Part shown: in pieces, positions 17,433 to 23,187 of the stretch
How positions within the stretch are numbered: the first letter of the stretch is position 1
Layout of the letters: every line of letters begins with the position of its first letter
Origin: Phycisphaerales bacterium UBA4658
GTDB lineage: Bacteria; Planctomycetota; Phycisphaerae; Phycisphaerales; UBA1924
Length of the DNA: 25,608 nt
Direction of reading: 5' to 3'
NCBI GenBank assembly: GCA_002405485.1
Contig: DHLW01000118.1
Coordinates: forward strand, 2,283-27,890
The notes under the pieces: generated by a model
Database searches by the model: none
Told to the model about the DNA's origin: nothing
Seen by the model: only the letters and a program-made list of their open reading frames with translations
Made by a program: the position numbers and the translations under genes

Positions 17433-18104
17433 ACGCGGGGGGCATGCGATGTGGGGACCCGGGCAGGAAGACCGAGTTCGACGTCTGATAATCCAAACCG
17501 TGAAGGGCTGAGAGCAGATATCTCGGATGAGATGCCAAGCCAGGCAACCTGTATCGGGGAGAGTGACGTATCGCAACGTGTTGATGGGTTTGCACTTGCA
17601 CACACGCGTTTCTGTGGTCCATTCTTGATTGGAAGCGTTGCGGATGCTGAACCTCACCCAGTGTGGGGTCTCGGGGAAGAGAGGGCGGTGGTATGGCATT
17701 ACCTCCGGCGGGATCAGGATCCTGCGTGAGCGTCATGATGTGACGGCTCGCTGCCACGTGGAGTTGAGAGAGATCGCCTGACGCACGCCCTGGGCGTGCG
17801 AAGTCATGGGCCTTTTCTCCGGCTCGCGCCCAATCACGCGCACACCGGAAGATCGGTTTCACCCACGCGCCGGCGTCAGCCCGGCTCGGTGTGGTTTCTC
17901 TCTCGTGCGGTGCCGGTCATCACCGCTCGAAACTGGACGCGTTCCAGTCCGCGTGTCGGATCTGGACGCTGTGCATGGATGCACGTGCGCACGACGCGAC
18001 GCTCGCGTGGTGCGCTGTTGGAGGGCCGTGCCCTTCAGCGCGATCCGTGCGCGCCCGGTTTGAGTCGTCCCGCTGTTCACCCTCTCTCGCTTGGAGTTCC
18101 GGTC
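17433..18104. other. Long intergenic region without a supported gene
   Basis: 672 bases between the kinase and the first lectin gene. The short open frames here have no recognisable domain and poor codon character, and 17490-17660 looks more AT-rich than its surroundings. It contains one strong hairpin (17782-17800) and a shorter palindrome, ACTGGA-CGCGT-TCCAGT (17932-17948). The promoter of the lectin gene should lie here, but I see no convincing -35/-10 pair. A remnant gene or small RNA cannot be excluded. Confidence 0.6.
17782..17800. other. Perfect 8-bp hairpin
   Basis: CGCACGCC (17782-17789), a CTG loop, then GGCGTGCG (17793-17800). A short T run (CCTTTTCTCC) starts only about 10 nt downstream, too far for a standard terminator. 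It may mark the end of an upstream transcript or a leader structure. Confidence 0.45.
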
Positions 18105-19007
18105 ATGTTCACCCTTCTCACGTCGCGTCCGTCCCAGGCCCGCTTGGCGTGCGCCGCGGCTCTTGCCGCAATCGTCGGCGCGGCGTCGGGTGCCAACGCC
18201 CAGTTCGTGCAGACCATCAATCTGCAGAACTTCAACGATGTCTCGATGCTGCAGCTCAACGGAACCTCGGCCTCCACCGCGGGGCTGACCGGCGAGCAGA
18301 ACACCCTTTCGCTCACCATGCCCGCCACCGCCACCACCGGGCAGTCCCAGGTGGGCACGACCTACCACCAGAACCGCCAGCGTGTCGATCTCGGATTCGT
18401 GACCGAGTTCACCTTCCGCATGCGTGATCGCAGCGGTGTCGGCTCCGACGGGCTGACCTTCATCGTCCAGAACCAGGGCGCCACCGCCATGGGTGCGGCG
18501 GGTGGCGCACTCGGGTTCGGTACCAATCTGGCCTTCCCCTCGGCGGGCACCGGCATCAGCAACTCTCTCGCGGTCGTCTTCGACACCTGGGACAACAGCG
18601 CCAACTGGCCGACCATCCCCGGCGCCGCGGTGCTCAGCGTGCAGACCAACGGCCTGCTCCCCAACACCCCGTCGAGCGTCAACTCGCTGAACGGCATCGC
18701 CGTCAACGGCGCGTTCAACGATCTGGTCGTGCACACCGTCCGCATCAGCTACACGCCCGGGCTCATGCAGATCTTCTATGACAACCTCGCCCAGCCCATC
18801 CTGAACGTGAACGTGAACCTGAGCAACACGCTGGCGCTCGAGAACGGCATGGACGCCTTCGTCGGCTTCACCGCCGCCACAGGCGCCCGCATCAATGCTC
18901 AGCGGCATGAGATCCTGTCCTGGCAGTTCTCCAGCGTGGTGCCCGCGCCGGCTTCGATCGCCCTGCTGGGTGTCGGCGGTCTGGTCGCGATGCGCCGCCG
19001 CCGCTGA
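18105..19007 (+). CDS. Secreted L-type-lectin-like protein with PEP-CTERM-like tail (paralogue 1)
   Basis: A 300-residue exported protein. A signal peptide (1-32, ending GANA before QF) precedes a beta-sandwich of the L-type lectin fold. Hallmarks are the opening strand FNDVSMLQLNG, DLGFVTEFTFRMRD, GSDGLTFIVQN (sugar-site Asp115), SLAVVFDTWDN (158-164) and a closing GFTAATGARINAQRHEILSWQF. The C-terminus, VPAPASIALLGVGGLVAMRRRR (last 22 residues), has the Pro-x-Pro, hydrophobic and Arg pattern of PEP-CTERM sorting signals, so an exosortase-type enzyme probably processes it. The usual metal-site Glu (V-E-F-D-T) is Val158, and the N-H pair after it is absent, so calcium/manganese binding is doubtful. 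The start at 18105 is set by GGAG (18093-18096), 8 nt upstream; the frame is open from 17796, but only this start gives a signal peptide. It is monocistronic, ending in a strong terminator. Confidence 0.85.
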   Translation: MFTLLTSRPSQARLACAAALAAIVGAASGANAQFVQTINLQNFNDVSMLQLNGTSASTAGLTGEQNTLSLTMPATATTGQSQVGTTYHQNRQRVDLGFVTEFTFRMRDRSGVGSDGLTFIVQNQGATAMGAAGGALGFGTNLAFPSAGTGISNSLAVVFDTWDNSANWPTIPGAAVLSVQTNGLLPNTPSSVNSLNGIAVNGAFNDLVVHTVRISYTPGLMQIFYDNLAQPILNVNVNLSNTLALENGMDAFVGFTAATGARINAQRHEILSWQFSSVVPAPASIALLGVGGLVAMRRRR

Positions 19008-19110
19008 CCTGATCGGGCCAGCAGGGTGCCGCCACCGGCCGATCTCATCGGGATGATCTCCCGATCCGACCCGTGACCATCTGGTTGAAGCGAACTTCTG
19101 ACGAGCTTCC

Positions 19111-19145
19111 GGCCCGGCGCACCGATGTGTGCCGGGCCTTTCTCT
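19111..19145 (+). terminator. Intrinsic terminator behind lectin-like gene 1
   Basis: GGCCCGGC (19111-19118) pairs with GCCGGGCC (19131-19138), and the inner GCAC/GTGT extends the stem to 12 bp (one G-T wobble) around a CGAT loop. TTTCTCTG follows at once. It lies about 100 bases after the stop codon. Confidence 0.88.
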
Positions 19146-19356
19146 GTCCGCCCGATCTCAGTCTCCACTCCGGCGTTCTCGCCAGAGTCGGCAAGCACAG
19201 CCACGCGCCCGAGGCTGCGCCGGTTGTGTGGAGCAAGGCGAGCCCGCTCTCGCCGACTCGGCAAGGCCTCGCGGCCCTCGCACTGTCCGAGAATGACGCC
19301 TGCTCGCTTGAGCAAGTCCCATACACCTGGCGGCGTATGAAGTCGGCGGAACCTCG

Positions 19357-19422
19357 CCGTGCATGACGACCGGTAAGCCACTCGGCATTCCCCTCGAACT
19401 GGCGATGAGCCGTCATGCATGG
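19357..19422. repeat. Imperfect inverted repeat upstream of lectin-like gene 2
   Basis: CCGTGCATGACG (19357-19368) and CGTCATGCATGG (19411-19422) are reverse complements at 11 of 12 positions, 42 bases apart. They lie 110-175 bases before the second lectin gene. They could be a paired operator or a long-loop hairpin. The rest of the 19146-19531 gap shows no gene I can support. Confidence 0.4.
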
Positions 19423-19531
19423 TCTATTCGAGGTGCCGCTTCGTTTCCACGCAGAGCGGCTCGGGCCCGCCGCACAGTCGCGCTGAGCACCGACGGCTTT
19501 CTCGACCTGCTCATCAAACGGAGATCAGACC

Positions 19532-20368
19532 ATGAAGACCCACACCCGCACCATTGTCGCCGCCGCCGTGATGGCTTGCGGCGTGTCGTCGTCCGCGATG
19601 GCGGACTTCGACTACACCGACTTCTCGTCCACGGCCGGGCTGAACCTTGTCGGGTCTGCCGTGCAGAGCTCCAACCGCCTGCTTGTCACCCCGAGTGTCC
19701 GTGCGTCGGCCGGCGCGGTCTGGCATGCGACGCAGCAGCGCGTCAGCGGCGGGTTCGACACCACCATGGTCATCAAGATCGAGGATCGCTTCGGCGGCGG
19801 CGCCGACGGCATCGCCCTTGTCATCCAGAACGCCGCGCCCACCGCGCTTGGCGCCAGCGGCGGTGGCATGGGCTACGGCGAGAACGCCGTCTTCGGGCTC
19901 CCCGGCATCAGCAGCTCCCTCGCCGTCGAGTTCGACATGTGGAACAACTCCCCCAAGGACTGGCCCGACGCCGGCAACAACCATGTCAGCGTGCAGTCGC
20001 GCGGCCTGCTGCAGAACAGCCCGGACTCCGACTACTCCCTGGGCTCGGCGGCCTCGCCCGATCTCTCCGGCGGCTCCAGCCATACGCTCCGCGTTCGGTA
20101 CATCGGCGGGGTCATGTCGATCTTCATCGATGGCAACCTCACTCTGCAGAGCAGCGTGAACCTCGGCTCCCTCCTGGCCCTGACCTCCGATACCGACGGC
20201 GTCGGCAAGGCCTGGATCGGCGTGACCGCGGCCACCGGCGGAAATCCTGATCGCCAGGCCCACGTGCTCGAATCGTGGCGCTTCGAAGGCACGCCCCCGA
20301 TCCCGACCCCGGCCGCGGCTGGCCTGCTGGTGCCCGCGCTGCTCATGGGCGCCCGCCGCCGCCGCTGA
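19532..20368 (+). CDS. Secreted L-type-lectin-like protein with PEP-CTERM-like tail (paralogue 2)
   Basis: A 278-residue exported protein with the same plan as its upstream neighbour: signal peptide (about 1-24, ending SSAMA before DF), L-type lectin beta-sandwich, and a C-terminal sorting tail IPTPAAAGLLVPALLMGARRRR. Lectin features are SAGAVWHATQQRVSGGFDT, GGADGIALVIQN (Asp92), LAVEFDMWNNS (Glu133, Asp135, Asn138/139) and Asp146 with NNHVSV (His151). These are the residues that hold calcium and a transition metal in legume-type lectins, so this copy keeps a plausible metal site while copy 1 does not. The ligand is unknown; a carbohydrate of the cell surface or of algal material is only a guess. 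Start: GGAG (19520-19523) lies 8 nt before the ATG. It has its own terminator. The two copies are clearly diverged, so the duplication is not recent. Confidence 0.86.
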   Translation: MKTHTRTIVAAAVMACGVSSSAMADFDYTDFSSTAGLNLVGSAVQSSNRLLVTPSVRASAGAVWHATQQRVSGGFDTTMVIKIEDRFGGGADGIALVIQNAAPTALGASGGGMGYGENAVFGLPGISSSLAVEFDMWNNSPKDWPDAGNNHVSVQSRGLLQNSPDSDYSLGSAASPDLSGGSSHTLRVRYIGGVMSIFIDGNLTLQSSVNLGSLLALTSDTDGVGKAWIGVTAATGGNPDRQAHVLESWRFEGTPPIPTPAAAGLLVPALLMGARRRR

Positions 20369-20427
20369 TCGCGCCTTGCCCATCAAGCCGCCACGATCCG
20401 CGTGGCAACCAAACGTCTGATTCTCCG

Positions 20428-20466
20428 CGCACCCCGGTGGGATGGTCCCGCCGGGGTGTGTTTTTC
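20428..20466 (+). terminator. Intrinsic terminator behind lectin-like gene 2
   Basis: CGCACCCCGG (20428-20437) pairs with CCGGGGTGTG (20451-20460); the inner T-GGGA/TCCC-G extends the stem to about 15 bp with two G-T wobbles and a TGG loop. TTTTTCT follows directly. It lies 60 bases after the stop codon. Confidence 0.92.
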
Positions 20467-20488
20467 TGTGTGGGGATCTTTGAACAAG

Positions 20489-20559
20489 TGGTGGCACAGG
20501 CGTCCCGCCTGTGCGAAACATCTGCGTTCAGGGACACAGGCGGGACGCCCGTGCCACCA
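20489..20559. repeat. REP-like inverted palindromic repeat
   Basis: Two 25-bp arms (20489-20513 and 20535-20559) are reverse complements at 24 of 25 positions, separated by 21 bases. Each arm is itself nearly palindromic around CACAGGCG...CGCCTGTG. Read as protein it gives the spurious peptide GGTPVPP. Repeats of this type (GGCACRGGCGTCCCGCC) are, to my knowledge, scattered through planctomycete genomes. It sits between the convergent lectin gene and purB. The rest of the gap to purB (20560-20695) holds nothing I can support. Confidence 0.8.
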
Positions 20560-20695
20560 AAGGCACTCTTCTTCAGAAGCTCATGATCTCAGTCAAATGC
20601 CCGTGCGCGAGCGCGGACACCAGAGCCGCTCGGTGGACACACGCCCATCTTCCCGTGCGCCCGCCCCGACCTCGGATGGCCTTGGCTTGCACTGA

Positions 20696-22396
20696 TCAGA
20701 CCTTGGGTCCGGTCGATCCGAGCTTGGCGATCGCCTCGCCGTACTGCTCGCGCAGCGGCTCGACCACCTCGCGGATGAACCGCTCGGTCTGTTCGACACT
20801 TCGGCCGACGTACTTCATGGGGTCCATAACTCCGTCCCAGTCGAGCTCTGCGTCGAGCGCTCCGCCGCGGGCTTTGGACCAGAACGCCTTGTCGTTCTTC
20901 AGCCGATCGAGCAGGTCGTTCTCAAGCCCCTCCTGCTTGACGCGATTGCCCGCGGCCTGGGCGTGCTGGCGGATGAGCTCGTGATAGTGCTGACGATCGC
21001 CGCCGAGCTTGACGCAGGCCATCAGAATGTTCTCAGTCGCCATGAACGGCAGCTCGGCCATGAGATTCTTGCGGATCGTGGCTTCGTAGACGACCAGCCC
21101 GCTGGCGACGTTGTGCATCAGATCGAGCGCGCCGTCGAGCGCGAGGAAGGCCTCGGGCAGCGACAGACGGCGATTCGAGGAATCGTCGAGCGTGCGTTCC
21201 AGCCACTGCGTGGCGGCGGTGTCATAAGCGTTGCCGACGAGGTTCATGACGAAGCGGGTCAGGCCGCAGATCCGCTCGCAACGCATCGGGTTGCGCTTGT
21301 AGGGCATGGCGCTAGAGCCAATCTGCTTGTCCTCGAAGGGCTCGTCGAGTTCTTTGCGGTTGCAGAGGAGGCGGATGTCGGTGGCGATTTTGTGGAGGAC
21401 GCTTGCGACGGAGGCGAGATCGGCGAGGATGAAGGTGTCGAAGACCCGGGGATAGGTCTGGCCCGTCAGTGACACAGATTGTGCCTCAAGAAACGTGGCG
21501 CTGTGTTGCTTGATCAAGTCTCTCAATGGTCGCTGCTCGTAATTCGAACGCGATATTCGCAGATACGCCGCCGTGGTGGTGTCGCCATCTGTCTCAGCCT
21601 TGCGCAACTGCTCATCAAAGTGTGCGAGCACTCGCTTGCGGACTCGAATGACATAGGCCTCCGTCGATTCTTCTGTCCAATCACCCTTTAACACTCGAAT
21701 CCGTCTAACCACTTCCGTTTCGAGCCGGTCAACGAGCGTCGTGTCCCCGTTGAACAACGATAGAAACGACGCCTGGGTGCCCGTTGCTCCCTTCAAGCCT
21801 CGAAGTGAGGAGGAGTACAGACGCGAGTCCGAGACGAGACTGAGGTCATGGGCCCAAAGTGCTGCCCGCCGCCCAACAGTCACCGGCTGAGCGGGTTGAT
21901 AGTGCGTGAACCCCAGTGCAGGGATAGATGCCCACCGTTGCGCAAACTCTCCCAGCCGACAAACAACCGCCGCAGCCTTGCTGGCAATGCGCTGGGTGGA
22001 CTCATGGATCAGCCACCAATCTGCATTGCACACCACATCCTGACTCGTCATCCCCAGATGGATGATCCCCTTCGCCTTCGGGCACGAGTCCCCCAGCGCA
22101 TGCACATGCGCCATCACATCATGCCGAAGCTCGCGCTCATACCTCTCGGCAAGCTTCATCTCTTCATCCGTGATCCCGCCCGGCCGATCCACCACGGCCC
22201 GCAACTCTTCAACCTGCTCGCTCGTCACCAGCGGCTTCGGCTGATCCTTGGTGATCTCATGCTGCGCCTCGGCCACCGCGAGCCAGATCTTCCGCCACGT
22301 GTTGAACTTGTGCCGAGCCGACCACAGCCGCAGCATCTCTGGGCTGGCGTTGCGTGTGGCGAGAGGGCTGGTGTAGGTGTCGTATGGGTTGGTCAT
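20696..22396 (-). CDS. purB: Adenylosuccinate lyase, eukaryote-like, with an internal insertion
   Basis: Releases fumarate from SAICAR and from adenylosuccinate, two steps of purine synthesis; cytoplasmic homotetramer of the fumarase/aspartase superfamily. At 566 residues it is well above the usual 450-490. Conserved parts are GMTSQDVVCNAD (115-126), GFTHYQPAQPVTVG with catalytic His165, LKGATGTQASFLSLF, and the signature loop GSSAMPYKRNP (360-370); these and the C-terminus (YVGRSVEQTERFIREVVEPL) resemble vertebrate ADSL more than B. subtilis PurB. Between VDRLETEV (222) and SLTGQTY (309) there are about 70 extra residues, helical and charged. That DNA is poorer in GC (about 53% over 21481-21720 by my count) and uses codons such as TTA and AGA. 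The reading frame is intact and all motifs are present. The ATG lies 9 nt behind vapC with no visible Shine-Dalgarno. Confidence 0.93.
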   Translation of the reverse strand: MTNPYDTYTSPLATRNASPEMLRLWSARHKFNTWRKIWLAVAEAQHEITKDQPKPLVTSEQVEELRAVVDRPGGITDEEMKLAERYERELRHDVMAHVHALGDSCPKAKGIIHLGMTSQDVVCNADWWLIHESTQRIASKAAAVVCRLGEFAQRWASIPALGFTHYQPAQPVTVGRRAALWAHDLSLVSDSRLYSSSLRGLKGATGTQASFLSLFNGDTTLVDRLETEVVRRIRVLKGDWTEESTEAYVIRVRKRVLAHFDEQLRKAETDGDTTTAAYLRISRSNYEQRPLRDLIKQHSATFLEAQSVSLTGQTYPRVFDTFILADLASVASVLHKIATDIRLLCNRKELDEPFEDKQIGSSAMPYKRNPMRCERICGLTRFVMNLVGNAYDTAATQWLERTLDDSSNRRLSLPEAFLALDGALDLMHNVASGLVVYEATIRKNLMAELPFMATENILMACVKLGGDRQHYHELIRQHAQAAGNRVKQEGLENDLLDRLKNDKAFWSKARGGALDAELDWDGVMDPMKYVGRSVEQTERFIREVVEPLREQYGEAIAKLGSTGPKV

Positions 22397-22405
22397 GGTC
22401 AGCGT

Positions 22406-22840
22406 TCAGAGCAGAATGTTCAGCCCCGCCTGTGAAAAGTGCTTGTCGCCGGTGAACACGGCGGTGATGCGCCGCTGCTTGCACAGAACGATGCTCGTGC
22501 AGTCAATGAGCGACCACTCCTTGTCGGATCGTTGTCGAAATGACGCGAACGCCGCCTCGAATGTCGCGTGGTTGGCGGGATAGACGATCTCTGCAACATC
22601 GCTCAGCACCGTGCTCACGAGCCGCAGGCCCGCGGAACGCAATCGACGCCGCGAGCAGACCGTCAAGAACTCGGCGAGCACCCACTCGCTGAGAACGAAC
22701 GCGCAGTCATCGTGCACCAATCGCTCGAACAGCAATGATGCGGCTTCGTGCTTCGAATCGTCGCTATTCACCAGCGCGATCAAGGCGTGGGTATCGACAA
22801 ACACACGCGAGAGGTCCGCTTGGCCCATCCGCGAAGTCAA
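22406..22840 (-). CDS. vapC: PIN-domain toxin, VapC type
   Basis: A 144-residue PIN-domain protein, likely an RNase that cuts tRNA or rRNA when released from its antitoxin. The four acidic residues of the Mg-dependent site are visible: FVDTHALIAL (Asp16), WVLAEFLT (Glu57), WSLIDCTS (Asp113) and FTGDKHFSQAG (Asp132). Length and layout are typical of VapC. The start is taken as TTG 22840: it overlaps the antitoxin stop in TTGA, and AAAGGG lies 6 nt upstream. ATG 22828 is an alternative that would remove four residues and has no close Shine-Dalgarno. The gene is translationally coupled to the antitoxin upstream and lies 9 nt ahead of purB. The target RNA is unknown. Confidence 0.87.
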   Translation of the reverse strand: MTSRMGQADLSRVFVDTHALIALVNSDDSKHEAASLLFERLVHDDCAFVLSEWVLAEFLTVCSRRRLRSAGLRLVSTVLSDVAEIVYPANHATFEAAFASFRQRSDKEWSLIDCTSIVLCKQRRITAVFTGDKHFSQAGLNILL

Positions 22841-23094
22841 CGTCGACCCTTTCGCTTCCTGGCGTTCCGCACCGGCTTCGCACCGGTCAAGAACTCATCA
22901 TGTCGATCGGCAAGGTCTGAAATGCCGGTTCTGACAGCGGTCGCCCGGACCTTGGCGATCAGTTTCTGCTTGGCTTTCGAGCGCTTGGTATCGGCCCGCT
23001 TAATGACACGCAGCGTGATGCGGGTTCCCTCTGGCAGCGCGCGTCCATCGTCGAGGACGATTCGGCCGGCGTTGATGGTGCCACGCAGTTCCAT
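22837..23094 (-). CDS. Antitoxin of the PIN-domain toxin (VapB-like)
   Basis: An 85-residue protein directly upstream of and overlapping the PIN toxin, the standard antitoxin-first order. The N-terminal part, MELRGTINAGRIVLDDG then LPEGTRITLRV, is a short beta-rich segment of the kind found in DUF104-like/VapB-type antitoxins (pattern: G-x-V/I-x-x-G-x-I-V-L-D-x-G, then LPEGT). The C-terminal half is very basic (KRSKAKQKLIAKVRA; end RNARKRKGRR) and probably wraps the toxin or binds DNA; this is unusual, as many antitoxins have acidic tails. The start at ATG 23094 matches the conserved beginning. The open frame goes on to 23124, but those residues are not family-like. No Shine-Dalgarno is present; a TATACT lies exactly 6 nt before the ATG. 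Confidence 0.78.
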   Translation of the reverse strand: MELRGTINAGRIVLDDGRALPEGTRITLRVIKRADTKRSKAKQKLIAKVRATAVRTGISDLADRHDEFLTGAKPVRNARKRKGRR

Positions 23095-23106
23095 GTTTGG
23101 AGTATA
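23095..23106 (-). promoter_or_regulatory. -10 element of a likely leaderless antitoxin-toxin(-purB) transcript
   Basis: On the minus strand TATACT (23106-23101), one base off the consensus TATAAT, is followed by CCAAAC and then the antitoxin ATG. The spacing puts +1 on the A of the start codon, and there is no Shine-Dalgarno. No clear -35 is seen, as may occur if a regulator helps RNA polymerase. Confidence 0.5.
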
Positions 23107-23157
23107 GGAAGCCGTGGTCGACACGCGAGTTGCGGCTCATCGTTCCATCGCGCCCGG

Positions 23158-23163
23158 TATGAT
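23158..23163 (+). promoter_or_regulatory. Possible -10 element of the helicase gene
   Basis: TATGAT (23158-23163), one mismatch from TATAAT, lies 24 nt before the helicase ATG, implying a leader of about 18 nt. The -35 region is not recognisable. Together with the antitoxin -10 it would make a compact divergent promoter within the 93-bp gap. Confidence 0.35.
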
Positions 23164-23187
23164 GCTCAACGCGTTTGCCGTCATCGC

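Noticed and set aside
17487..17560. Thiamine (TPP) riboswitch suggested by GGGCTGAGAG at about 17504
   Set aside because: The partner parts of the THI box (the AACCTGATCTGG-type segment at the right distance) are absent and no thiamine gene follows.
20489..20586. Small protein containing GGTPVPP
   Set aside because: It is the translation of the REP-like palindrome; no start signal or domain supports a gene.
21465..21735. Intein inside PurB
   Set aside because: The insertion is only about 70 residues, lacks a Cys/Ser start and a His-Asn end, and does not sit at an active-site motif.
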